Positions 25,322-34,004 of a stretch of 64,000 bases of DNA are shown piece by piece. The DNA lies in contig NZ_JBGFGL010000077.1 in NCBI RefSeq assembly GCF_041224425.1, forward strand, positions 372,001 through 436,000. Direction: 5' to 3'. The notes under the pieces are model-generated. The model had not been told where the DNA came from. It did not search any database and saw only the letters and a list, made by a program, of their open reading frames with translations. Position numbers and translations under genes: made by a program. Source of the DNA: Psychroserpens sp041224425 (lineage in GTDB: Bacteria > Bacteroidota > Bacteroidia > Flavobacteriales > Flavobacteriaceae). Positions within the stretch are counted from its first letter, which is position 1. Each line of letters begins with the position of its first letter.

Positions 25322-26414
25322 TATAAATCCAATTGAATACGGTTAGCAGCTTCTTTCTTTTTATCATCAATTACTTTGGCATAAATCTGTGTTGTTCTCA
25401 ACTCTTTATGTCCTAATAATTTTGATACTGTGTAAATATCTGTACCCAAAGTTAATTGTAAAGTGGCATAGGTATGACGCGCACAATGAAAGGTTATATC
25501 TTTTGTAATGCCTGCTTTTAACATCCATTGTTGCAATTTAAGGTTTGACCAGGCACTATAATGTAAGCCTTCAAAAACTTTTGCTTCGGGTTTTCCCGCG
25601 TCCCCTAATAATTCTCTTGCTTGTTCTGAAATTGGTAAAGTTTCAGCACCTTTGGTTTTCTTTTGTCTAAAGCGTATGTAATAACCCATTTCTTTAGAGT
25701 GTTGGATTTCTGACCACAACAATTTTTCAATATCTGACCAACGCAATCCTGTAAGTGCTGAAAATATAAAAGCATTTTTAATAGTGGTAATTCACATTCT
25801 GTGTTAACTGCTTTTTGTAATTCATCAAGCGTTAAAAACTCTCGTTGAGGTTCTCCTTGTTTGAAATAATCTACACCATTAGCAGGATTGACTTTTAAAA
25901 TACCATCCTTTACCGCTTGCTTTAAAGCTGCGCAAAACTTACCATAGTATGAATATTTAGAGTTTTGAGACAGTTTTTTACCTGCTCTTGCCATAGCATC
26001 TTTGTCCAAATACTCTTTGAAACGCTCTACAAATGATTTATCCAAATCTTGAAAGCTTACATCCGTAGGACAAAAGGTTTTTAAATGTTTTAGCATACTG
26101 TTCCAATTCCCATAGTTGCCAGAGCTGGTGTTTTTCTTTTCAGCTAAAGCTGTAACATAAGTAATAAAGCTTCCTTTTAATTTCTCAATATCCTGAAAGC
26201 CATAAATACCATTTTGTATTTCTATTTGACGTTGTGCGCAAATGGTTTCCGCTAATTGCTTGGTTTTCTTGTTAACCTCTCTTTCGGTTTTAGTTTTAGG
26301 ATTAGGTGTAAGGTATAATCGCAAATACTCGGTTTTGCGTTTTCCTTTATGATAGTAATCTAAATACAGACTTATTTTATCATTCTTTTTGCGTTGTCTT
26401 AATGTTACTTTCAT
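25321..26414 (-). pseudogene. Tyrosine recombinase (integrase) with a one-base frameshift
   Basis: Two overlapping frames make one integrase. The first (from 26414) encodes the Arm-type and core-binding domains and reads correctly to about CELPLLK. The second continues at SALTGLRWSDIEKLL through the catalytic domain to 25321. The T5 run at 25775-25779 (A5 in the coding strand) needs one more base to keep frame. All catalytic residues lie at or after the break: R in LRWSD, H and R in HCARHTY, H in LLGHKEL and Tyr in QIYAK. As read, the protein would lack the active site. It could be a real mutation that freezes the island, a sequencing error in a homopolymer, or slippage that yields some full-length enzyme. 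Confidence 0.85.
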
Positions 26415-26420
26415 AGGATG

Positions 26421-26786
26421 CTAATTAAAGAGGTTTTCTATTTGCCATCTGGCTACAATACGTTTTCTTCCAAAAGGGACTGCTTTTAAACGTCCTTGTT
26501 GAATCATTCTTTGAATGGTCCATCTACTTACACCAATCAATTGTGAAGCTTCTGTCACGCTTAAAAAATCTTTATTATTTACCGTGTTGAGGTTTGGAAT
26601 TTGGACAGCTTCTTTTTGCTGCTGTATATCCATTGTAAGAGTAGCTTGTACTTTTTCTTTACGCTTACGCGCCTTATAGGCTTTTTTAGCGCAAGTATCA
26701 CCACAGTATTTAGTTACTGTTGTGCGTGCTGTAAAGGCATTACCACAATGCTTACAGGTTTTTGGGATGTATAAATTACTGCTCAT
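26421..26786 (-). CDS. Zinc-ribbon plus HTH_17 protein (excisionase-like)
   Basis: A 121-residue protein from MSSNLYIPK. The N-terminus has a zinc ribbon: CKHC near residue 9, then CGDTC near residue 27. A basic linker (KARKRKEK) leads to an HTH_17 domain at the C-terminus (LSVTEASQLIGVSRWTIQRM, about 75-94, and a wing with FGRKRIVARWQIENLF). It lies 6 bp upstream of the integrase in the same direction, so it could control or assist excision. An in-frame ATG at 26840 is less likely because it adds 18 residues that do not fit the family. Confidence 0.75.
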   Translation of the reverse strand: MSSNLYIPKTCKHCGNAFTARTTVTKYCGDTCAKKAYKARKRKEKVQATLTMDIQQQKEAVQIPNLNTVNNKDFLSVTEASQLIGVSRWTIQRMIQQGRLKAVPFGRKRIVARWQIENLFN

Positions 26787-27003
26787 AAATGGTGCTTTAT
26801 GTAGCGTTATGGTGCAACGTGGGGCAATATGGCGCATCATTTCGCCAATCTTTTAGCCAACAGATTTGGGCAACAAATCCATATTTAAGGCAACAGATAT
26901 ACAACAAATTTAGTTAAAAAAGAGCAAAAAAGCAACAAAAAAGAGAAGATAAAAACTCATAAAGTCAATAAAATCAACACATTAACAAACAAAAGAAAGC
27001 AAG

Positions 27004-27021
27004 TTACTTCCCTATACAGAA
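27004..27021 (-). other. Putative att core within the 3' end of mnmE
   Basis: On the minus strand the last six codons of mnmE read TTCTGTATAGGGAAGTAA, encoding FCIGK and stop. As I recall it, the att repeat of Salmonella island SGI1 in thdF/trmE differs at one position. Its place beside an integrase module makes it the likely right junction. The partner repeat should lie beyond position 1. Confidence 0.6.
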
Positions 27022-28395
27022 ATTCGCAAAAATGTTCCCAAGAAGGTCATCGTTAGTAATCTCTCCAGTGATTTCACCAAAGTGATATAACGCTTGTCGG
27101 ATATCAATGGCCAACAAATCACCTGAAAGTCCGGTTTCCAAACCTTCCTTCACTTTTTGAATCTCTTCAAAAGCCTTTAGCAAGGCATTATAATGTCTTG
27201 AGTTGGTGACTATGGTTTCGTTATTTCGAAGTGCTCCAGTATTGATCAATTTTAAAAGTGCATTGGTCAGTTGCTCAACACCAAAGCCTGTTTTAGCAGA
27301 CAAGAGATGAACACCATCAATACTTTGTTGTAAATTTGCTAGATCTGTATCCGCTAATCGATCAATTTTATTGGCAATGACCAACAAAGGTTTTTGAGGA
27401 TACTTATTTTTGATTTTTTCAATTTCCAATTTCACTTGGTCGAGTTGTTCTAAGCTTTGGGTACTGTCAAATAAGTAAACCACTACTTGGGCTTGATCGA
27501 TTTTTTCAAAGGTTTTCTTGATACCAATAGATTCCACCACGTCTTTGGTTTCCCGAATTCCTGCGGTATCAATAAATCGGAATCCGATACCTCCTATTGA
27601 AATCTCATCCTCTATTGTATCCCTTGTTGTTCCCGCGATTTCAGAAACAATAGCACGCTCTTCGTTAAGCAGTGCATTTAAAAGTGTTGACTTTCCTACG
27701 TTTGGTTCGCCAACAATTGCTACAGGAATTCCATTCTTTATCACATTTCCTACAGCAAACGAATCAATTAAACGTTTCAATACAAAAGAAATACGATCAA
27801 CCAGCTCCTTAAATTGTGTCCGATCGGCAAACTCGACATCCTCTTCAGAAAAATCAAGTTCCAACTCAATAAGGGAAGCAAAATTCAGTAATTCTTCCCT
27901 TAACTTGGCTATTTCAGATGAAAATCCGCCACGCATTTGCTGCATAGCCACCTGATGCGACGCCTCATTATCGCTAGCAATCAAATCGGCTACAGCTTCC
28001 GCTTGGGACAAATCTAATTTTCCGTTTAAAAAAGCACGTAAAGTAAATTCGCCAGCATCAGCCATTCTGCAACCTTTCCTTAAAAACAATTGAATAATTT
28101 CCTGCTGGATATAACTCGAACCATGACAAGAGATTTCAACAACATCTTCTCCTGTGTAAGAATTTGGATTCTTAAACACTGAAACCAAAACCTCGTCAAG
28201 AACTCTAGAACCTTCGAGTATGTGCCCCAAATGAATGGTATGGCTTTTTTGTGATTTTAAAGCCTTGTCTTTAGTAACCGATTTAAAATGGGTATCAACC
28301 AAATTAATGGCATCAGCACCAGATAATCTGATAACTGCAATGGCACCACTTCCAGAGGCTGTTGCTAAAGCTATTATGGTATCTTGATGAGTCAT
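27004..28395 (-). CDS. mnmE: tRNA uridine-5-carboxymethylaminomethyl modification GTPase MnmE
   Basis: A 463-residue protein of full family length. It has the N-terminal tetrahydrofolate-binding domain, helical domain, and an inserted G domain with GEPNVGKST (G1), a DTAG motif (G3) and NKID (G4), and it ends in the conserved FCIGK with its catalytic Cys. With MnmG it modifies the wobble uridine of certain tRNAs. It is a core gene and the integration target of the island: its last codons form the putative att core and remain intact after integration. Confidence 0.97.
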   Translation of the reverse strand: MTHQDTIIALATASGSGAIAVIRLSGADAINLVDTHFKSVTKDKALKSQKSHTIHLGHILEGSRVLDEVLVSVFKNPNSYTGEDVVEISCHGSSYIQQEIIQLFLRKGCRMADAGEFTLRAFLNGKLDLSQAEAVADLIASDNEASHQVAMQQMRGGFSSEIAKLREELLNFASLIELELDFSEEDVEFADRTQFKELVDRISFVLKRLIDSFAVGNVIKNGIPVAIVGEPNVGKSTLLNALLNEERAIVSEIAGTTRDTIEDEISIGGIGFRFIDTAGIRETKDVVESIGIKKTFEKIDQAQVVVYLFDSTQSLEQLDQVKLEIEKIKNKYPQKPLLVIANKIDRLADTDLANLQQSIDGVHLLSAKTGFGVEQLTNALLKLINTGALRNNETIVTNSRHYNALLKAFEEIQKVKEGLETGLSGDLLAIDIRQALYHFGEITGEITNDDLLGNIFANFCIGK

Positions 28396-28489
28396 TAACC
28401 GTTTTTTGGTTTTACAAAAATATCGGATTTTTAATTTTTAAACACATTTTAGAAAACTTCTTTAGGGTTTAAATATAAAATTGAAATAA

Positions 28490-28517
28490 TTGTATGTAAC
28501 AGAACTTTATATATTTG
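28490..28517 (+). promoter_or_regulatory. Bacteroidota-type promoter of the DUF4369-TlpA genes
   Basis: TTG at 28490-28492, a 17-bp spacer and TATATTTG at 28510-28517 match the -33 TTG / -7 TAnnTTTG consensus of Flavobacterium and Bacteroides. The gene's ATG follows at 28535. It would drive the tandem pair of thioredoxin-like lipoproteins. Confidence 0.65.
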
Positions 28518-28534
28518 TAGTAATAAAATTAAAA

Positions 28535-29707
28535 ATGAACATGAGACATATAATTTCTTTTCTAGTTTTTACTGTACTTCTAACTTCTTGTAATACTGAT
28601 AAAAAAACAGAAGTTAAGCAAGATGGCTATCGTATTGAAGGCTCTGCTCCTGGTGTTTATAATGGTATAAGAGTTTATTTGGAAACCAGAGCCAATAGAG
28701 GAAGAACTGTAGCATTAGATACAGCCATTGTCATGAATGAATCCTTTGTTTTTGAAGGCAAGGTTGAATCGCCAATAATGGTTTATTTAAATGTTAATAG
28801 CGTTAGAGGAAGTAAGCCGTTGATTCTTGAAAACAAATCCATGACTGCTGTTATTGATAAGGATCAAATTACCAATTCCACAATTGAAGGTACCGAAGCA
28901 AATACTGCATTTAAGTCATACACAGAAAAAATAGATGAGCTTTCTAGGGAAAGATTGAAATTAAACGGTCAATTAAGAGCAAGCCAAAATAACTCTGATG
29001 ATGATCCTAAACCTACAGAGGCACAATCTGAAATGGATAAAATCAATAAAGCATTTGAAGATTTACCTTTTGAATACATCGAAAAGAATAAAGACAATGT
29101 CTTTTCGGTAATCTTACTTCAAAACCTCATTGAAGGTAAATCTCCTAATATCTCCCGTATTGAATCAGCTTTCAACAGTTTGAACGAGGACCTTAAAAAC
29201 TCTGCAGCTGCAAGTATCTTTAAAACCAAACTTCAAGTAAAAAAAGTTGAGATTGAAGCCTTAAATGCTACGCAAATTGGAAAAGTTGCACCAAATTTCT
29301 CTGCACCAACTCCAGAAGGAAAAACACTTTCTTTAAATGAGGTCAAGGGAAAATTAACCTTAATCGATTTTTGGGCATCGTGGTGTAAGCCTTGTCGTAG
29401 AGAAAACCCAAATGTGGTTAAAGTATATAACAAATACCATGACAAAGGACTTGAAATCATTAGTGTTTCACTAGATGGCACTCGAACACAAAGAGAACCA
29501 AAACAGGCATGGATTAAAGCTATTGAAGATGACAAATTAACTTGGAGCCATGTATCAAATTTGAATTATTTTGATGATCCTGTTGCAAAAATGTATAATA
29601 TCACATCAATTCCTGCAACATTTCTTTTAGATGAAAATGGAACCATTGTAGCTAAAAACTTGAGAGGAGATGCTCTTGAACAAAAAGTAGCTGAATACTT
29701 AAACTAA
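28535..29707 (+). CDS. DUF4369-thioredoxin (TlpA-like) lipoprotein
   Basis: A 390-residue protein starting MNMRHII; a farther upstream start at 28490 lies within the promoter and is rejected. Lipobox LLTSC makes it a lipoprotein. Residues about 25-120 are a DUF4369-like beta domain, a helical linker follows, and the C-terminal half is a TlpA/AhpC-TSA thioredoxin fold with FWASWCKPCRREN, a normal CXXC active site. It should carry out thiol-disulfide exchange in the cell envelope. A paralogue follows 5 bp downstream. Confidence 0.9.
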   Translation: MNMRHIISFLVFTVLLTSCNTDKKTEVKQDGYRIEGSAPGVYNGIRVYLETRANRGRTVALDTAIVMNESFVFEGKVESPIMVYLNVNSVRGSKPLILENKSMTAVIDKDQITNSTIEGTEANTAFKSYTEKIDELSRERLKLNGQLRASQNNSDDDPKPTEAQSEMDKINKAFEDLPFEYIEKNKDNVFSVILLQNLIEGKSPNISRIESAFNSLNEDLKNSAAASIFKTKLQVKKVEIEALNATQIGKVAPNFSAPTPEGKTLSLNEVKGKLTLIDFWASWCKPCRRENPNVVKVYNKYHDKGLEIISVSLDGTRTQREPKQAWIKAIEDDKLTWSHVSNLNYFDDPVAKMYNITSIPATFLLDENGTIVAKNLRGDALEQKVAEYLN

Positions 29708-29712
29708 TCCTT

Positions 29713-30876
29713 ATGAAAACTCAAATCTACCTCATCATCCTATGTATTGTATGTCTTTCCTGTAAGGAAGAGCAAAAACCTGAAAAGGTAAAACCTGACG
29801 GTTACGTCATTACAGGTAAAGCTGAAGGCTTGGTGAATGGTTTGAGAGCCTACTTAAAATCGACAGATGAAAAAGGTTTTCTGAAGAATAGAGATACAGC
29901 CATCATCATGAACGAACAGTTTGTTTTTGAAGGTAAAACAGATTCTATTCAAGCTTGGTATCTTGATATCAATAGCCTTGATCACTCCTTCCCTCTAGTG
30001 ATTTCAAATGAGTCTATTGATTTAGAAATCAACAATGAAGACATTAGGAATTCTTTGATCAAGGGAACAGCTTTTAACAATGCTATCGCTGAGTACAATG
30101 CCAATTCGATACGACTAAACGATTCCTTAGAAAACATTAGTGAGCTATACAGACAGCGATTGATAAATAAAGAGCCAGTTACTGGAATGACAGATAAAAT
30201 CAGTGACTTAAAATCTACTATTTCAGACCTTCCTCATGATTTCATTGACAAGCACACAAACAATCCTTACGGTTTGGTTCTCTTGAATTATATGATTCGA
30301 AGAAATATTGGCGATAAGGGTAAAATTGTTGCTTCATTTGATGCTTTACCTGAAGAGTTAATCAATACCAATCTCGGAAAAAGGGTTTCAAAAAGTATTC
30401 CTAAAATACGAAGAGAATATGAAATTATTGCTGCAACACATATAGGAAAGGTAGCTCCTGAATTTTCTGCACCTTCTCCTTCTGGTAAAAGGATTTCATT
30501 AAGCGATATAAAAGGGAAGGCTACTCTAGTTCACTTTTGGTCGTCATGGTATGATGCCTCTAGACGTGAAAATGCTCGTTTGGTAGAAATATATAACAAA
30601 TACCACGATAAAGGTCTTGAGATGATTGGCGTGTCCTTAGATGGCAATAAAGGCCAAAAAAATCCAAAATCAGATTGGAAAAATGCAATCAAGGAGGACC
30701 AACTTATTTGGGCTCAGGTATCTAATCTCAACTATTTTTATGACACCATTTCGAAAACCTACAGTATTAAGTCGTTACCAGCTTCTTTTTTACTAGACGA
30801 TAAAGGTGTTATTGTTGCCAAAAACTTAACGGGAACCTCACTTGATCAAAAACTGGAAGCGCTTTTGGGTGAGTAA
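29713..30876 (+). CDS. DUF4369-thioredoxin lipoprotein paralogue lacking the CXXC site
   Basis: A 387-residue paralogue of the preceding protein with the same order: lipobox (CLSCKEE), DUF4369-like domain, thioredoxin fold. The active-site segment reads FWSSWYDASRRENA, so both cysteines of WCKPC are replaced (Y and S). The rest, such as YNKYHDKGLE and SVLSDGNKG-like strands, is well kept, so the fold is intact but thiol chemistry is lost. It may be a binding or regulatory partner of its neighbour. It is the second gene of a tandem pair, 5 bp after the first. Confidence 0.9.
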   Translation: MKTQIYLIILCIVCLSCKEEQKPEKVKPDGYVITGKAEGLVNGLRAYLKSTDEKGFLKNRDTAIIMNEQFVFEGKTDSIQAWYLDINSLDHSFPLVISNESIDLEINNEDIRNSLIKGTAFNNAIAEYNANSIRLNDSLENISELYRQRLINKEPVTGMTDKISDLKSTISDLPHDFIDKHTNNPYGLVLLNYMIRRNIGDKGKIVASFDALPEELINTNLGKRVSKSIPKIRREYEIIAATHIGKVAPEFSAPSPSGKRISLSDIKGKATLVHFWSSWYDASRRENARLVEIYNKYHDKGLEMIGVSLDGNKGQKNPKSDWKNAIKEDQLIWAQVSNLNYFYDTISKTYSIKSLPASFLLDDKGVIVAKNLTGTSLDQKLEALLGE

Positions 30877-30878
30877 TT

Positions 30879-31529
30879 TTATATTTTACCCATTTTATGC
30901 ATGACAAACAATATGACGATTGGAATAATCAGCAAACCAATCATTAATAAATCTGTCTTGAATAATGTTGGTACCATTATCAATGTCACGACCAAGCCTC
31001 CAATAGCACCACCAAAATGGGCATCGTGACCAATATTTCCTATACTATTTTTCATTCCATAAATTGAATACAACATATACCCAATACCAAACACATAAGC
31101 AGGAATTGGAATAGGTATAAAAAACAAATACAGACTCATACTCGGATCTAAAAGAATAGCAGAATACAATATTCCGGTCACAGCACCACTAGCTCCAACA
31201 GCACTATATTGATACTCATCTTGATGAAAGTAAAGCGAAAACAGACTTCCAAGAATAAGGCTAATGATATATATCACTATAAAATTGAACTCACCAACTG
31301 AAAAAATAACGCGATCGGCAAAAAAGTAAAGCGTCAGCATGTTCAAAAGCAAATGTGTTGTGTCTACATGCAAAAACCCAGAACTGAACATTCTAAATTG
31401 TTCGCCTCGTCTTATACTTCCTACATTGAACTTATAGCGCTCAAAAAAACCATAATCACCGAAGCCTTTGTACGAAATAATGACATTGGCAGCAATTATG
31501 ATCACAGTTACTAAACTAAGATCACCCAT
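30879..31529 (-). CDS. Rhomboid-family intramembrane serine protease
   Basis: A 216-residue polytopic protein. The catalytic Ser is in GASGAVTG and the His in HDAHFGGAIGG, the rhomboid dyad; six hydrophobic helices can be placed. It cleaves substrates within the membrane; its targets are unknown. It is convergent with the thioredoxin-like pair (2-bp gap) and divergent from the acyltransferase gene. Confidence 0.92.
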   Translation of the reverse strand: MGDLSLVTVIIIAANVIISYKGFGDYGFFERYKFNVGSIRRGEQFRMFSSGFLHVDTTHLLLNMLTLYFFADRVIFSVGEFNFIVIYIISLILGSLFSLYFHQDEYQYSAVGASGAVTGILYSAILLDPSMSLYLFFIPIPIPAYVFGIGYMLYSIYGMKNSIGNIGHDAHFGGAIGGLVVTLIMVPTLFKTDLLMIGLLIIPIVILFVMHKMGKI

Positions 31530-31554
31530 AATACGTTAACGTGTAATTATTACA

Positions 31555-31562
31555 TATATTTG
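31555..31562 (+). promoter_or_regulatory. -7 element for the acyltransferase gene
   Basis: TATATTTG matches TAnnTTTG, 24 bp before the ATG at 31587. No good TTG was found at the expected distance, so support is partial. On the other strand CAAATCTA at 31569-31576 reads as TAGATTTG and could serve the divergent rhomboid gene. Confidence 0.4.
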
Positions 31563-31586
31563 CTCTTGCAAATCTAAGATTTATTA

Positions 31587-32477
31587 ATGCAATTTCTAAT
31601 TTACATCTTACTTTATCCATTCCTGTGGTTAATTTCAATCTTACCTTTCAGATTGCTGTATGCTGTTTCTGATGGATTATACATTTTACTTTTTAGAATT
31701 TTTGGATATCGCAAGAAAGTGGTAAAGAACAATTTAAGATTGGTATTTCCTGAAAAATCCGAAGCTGAGATTAAGACGATTACAAAACGTTTTTACCATC
31801 ATTTATGCGATATGATTCTTGAGTCAATTAAATCTTTGACTATTTCTGAAGCTGAAATGAAAAAACACTACAAGTTTACAAATCTTGAGGTTATTCACGA
31901 TTTGGAAAAGGAGAACAGAAGTATTGTTTTGATGGTGGCTCATTATGGAAGTTGGGAATGGATTTTTATTTTGCAAACTTACATCAAACATAAGGGATAT
32001 GCCATATACAAACGCATAGAAAACAAGTATTTTGATCGACTTGTAAAACGAATCAGAGCAAAATACAATAGCTACTTGATTACCAATAAGGAAGCCATTC
32101 CAACATTGATAGAATCTAAACGAAAGGGAGAATTAACCATCAATGGTTTTGCTTCTGATCAATCTCCAAGGCGAAGAAAAGCATTCCATTGGTCCGATTT
32201 TATGGGCATTAAGGTTCCTGTTCACACAGGTGCCGAAATGTTATCAAAAAAGCTAGATATGGCAGTGGTCTTCTTTGGAGTAAAACGAGTGAAACGCGGT
32301 TATTACGAAGGTACTTTTGAGGTTATTACCAAAACACCAACTGAGTTTAAAGATTATGATATCACAGAGCAGTTCTTAAGACTAGTTGAAAATCAAATCA
32401 ATGAAGCTCCTGAATATTACTTGTGGACACACAAACGCTGGAAGTACCGAAACGATGTTCCTGAAAAATATCAATAA
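31587..32477 (+). CDS. Lipid A-type lysophospholipid acyltransferase (LpxL/HtrB family)
   Basis: A 296-residue protein with an N-terminal membrane anchor (YILLYPFLWLISILPF) and the acyltransferase motif HYGSWE (HX4E) at about 112-117. Family members add a secondary acyl chain to lipid A at the inner membrane. The later SDQSPRRRKAFHW segment corresponds to the conserved DQ region. Whether the substrate is lipid A or another amino-lipid cannot be read from sequence. Confidence 0.9.
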   Translation: MQFLIYILLYPFLWLISILPFRLLYAVSDGLYILLFRIFGYRKKVVKNNLRLVFPEKSEAEIKTITKRFYHHLCDMILESIKSLTISEAEMKKHYKFTNLEVIHDLEKENRSIVLMVAHYGSWEWIFILQTYIKHKGYAIYKRIENKYFDRLVKRIRAKYNSYLITNKEAIPTLIESKRKGELTINGFASDQSPRRRKAFHWSDFMGIKVPVHTGAEMLSKKLDMAVVFFGVKRVKRGYYEGTFEVITKTPTEFKDYDITEQFLRLVENQINEAPEYYLWTHKRWKYRNDVPEKYQ

Positions 32478-32480
32478 AAA

Positions 32481-33992
32481 CTACAATTCAAACCAAGATT
32501 CTACAGTCGTATCTTGTGCTTTACAATCTTTTAAGGCTTGATGAATGAATTCATTATTAGCACCTATGTATTCGTAGTCTTTGGCCCACTCCTTATGATT
32601 TAAAGCTAATGCTTTGATACTCTCACAAACAAAATGCATTTCCTTATTCGTTGTTGTGGGATGTATGGACATACGAATCCAACCTGGTTTTCTTACCAAT
32701 TCTCCTATGGAAATTTCACTGGTTAATTCACGACTGGTTTGCTGATCAACATGTAAAAGAAAATGGCCATAAGTTCCTGCACAACTACAACCTCCTCTGG
32801 TTTGAATCCCAAAACGATCATTCAATAACTTTACGCCTAGATTGTAATGTAAGTCATCTATGTAAAAGGACACAACACCTAATCGATCTTGATGCTGACC
32901 AGCTAAAATATGGATGTTTTTAACAGGAGATAATTCTTTAAAGACAATATTTAAAAGTTCGTGTTCCCGCTTCAAAATATTGTTCACTCCCATGTTTTCC
33001 TTCAGCTTAATCGCCAAAGCTGTTTTAATGGTTTGCAAGAAACCTGGAGTTCCACCATCTTCACGATCTTCAATATTATCGATGTATTTGTGTTCGCCCC
33101 AAGGATTGGTCCAACTTACAGTTCCACCTCCAGGACAATCTGGAATCATATTGTGGTATAATTTCTTATTGAAAACCAAAACACCCGAAGTTCCTGGTCC
33201 GCCTAAAAACTTATGTGGTGAAAAGAAAATGGCATCTAAGTATTGCTTCTCGTTTTCTGGATGCATATTGATATCGACATAAGGTGCCGAACAAGCGAAG
33301 TCTACAAAACAGACACCTCCATTATCATGCATGATTTCAGCAATTTGGTGATAAGGTGTTTGTATTCCTGTCACATTAGAGCCACCAACTACGGAAGCTA
33401 TTTTTAAGGTTCTGTCCTCATACTGATTTAAAAGAGTCTTCAGATTATCTAAACTGAACAGACCGTCTTCATCTGGAGGAACAATTTCAACCTTAGCTAT
33501 GGTTTCCAACCAAGAAGTCTGATTGGAATGATGTTCCATGTGTGAAATAAATACAACTGGTCGAATTTCATCTGGAATCTCAGAAAACTTTCTCAAATTT
33601 TCAGGAACTTTCAACCCAAGGATTCTTTGAAATTTATTAACGACTCCTGTCATTCCATTTCCCGAAACAATTAGCACATCATCACCACTGCAATTCACAT
33701 GTTTTTTAATAATATGCTTCGCTTCATGGTAAGCTTTGGTCATGGCTGTTCCAGAAATTGTTGTTTCCGTATGTGTGTTAGCCACAAAAGGTCCAAATTG
33801 ATTACAAAGCTTTTCCTCTATTGGTCTGTAGAGGCGACCAGAAGCGGTCCAATCGGTGTATATGATTTTTTGTTTCCCAAAAGGCGAATCGAACTCTTGA
33901 TCTATACCAATAATATGTTGTCTGAACTGTTGAAAATAGTTTTCAAGTTGAGATTCCTTTTTATTAGAAACACCTACATCATTCATAATCAA
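32481..33992 (-). CDS. Class V PLP-dependent aminotransferase / cysteine desulfurase-like enzyme
   Basis: A 503-residue protein, about 90 residues longer than SufS-type enzymes. The PLP Lys lies in SPHKFLGGPGTSG, preceded by the cofactor Asp in VDFACSAPY. The segment RGGCSCAGTYGH contains cysteines near the position of the desulfurase loop Cys. It may release sulfur from cysteine or act on a related amino acid; the substrate is not predictable. A second start two codons in (33986) is equally possible. It ends 3 bp from the convergent acyltransferase gene. Confidence 0.85.
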   Translation of the reverse strand: MIMNDVGVSNKKESQLENYFQQFRQHIIGIDQEFDSPFGKQKIIYTDWTASGRLYRPIEEKLCNQFGPFVANTHTETTISGTAMTKAYHEAKHIIKKHVNCSGDDVLIVSGNGMTGVVNKFQRILGLKVPENLRKFSEIPDEIRPVVFISHMEHHSNQTSWLETIAKVEIVPPDEDGLFSLDNLKTLLNQYEDRTLKIASVVGGSNVTGIQTPYHQIAEIMHDNGGVCFVDFACSAPYVDINMHPENEKQYLDAIFFSPHKFLGGPGTSGVLVFNKKLYHNMIPDCPGGGTVSWTNPWGEHKYIDNIEDREDGGTPGFLQTIKTALAIKLKENMGVNNILKREHELLNIVFKELSPVKNIHILAGQHQDRLGVVSFYIDDLHYNLGVKLLNDRFGIQTRGGCSCAGTYGHFLLHVDQQTSRELTSEISIGELVRKPGWIRMSIHPTTTNKEMHFVCESIKALALNHKEWAKDYEYIGANNEFIHQALKDCKAQDTTVESWFEL

Positions 33993-34004
33993 TGCCCTAT
34001 TTTT

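Larger units (their letters stand above)
1..27021. mobile_element. Genomic island (right part), integrated at the 3' end of mnmE
   Basis: The right boundary is placed at the att-like sequence covering the last codons of mnmE. Inward from it come an excisionase-like HTH gene, a tyrosine integrase, small HTH proteins, a primase-like/helicase-like pair, an Argonaute-TIR defence operon and a metal-resistance cluster, all on the minus strand. Integration at mnmE (trmE/thdF) with the integrase next to the junction is a known island layout. The left end is not in the window, so the size is at least 27 kb. It is inferred, not shown, that the metal cluster belongs to the same element. No conjugation genes are visible in this part, so whether it is conjugative, mobilisable or only integrative is open. 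Confidence 0.7.
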
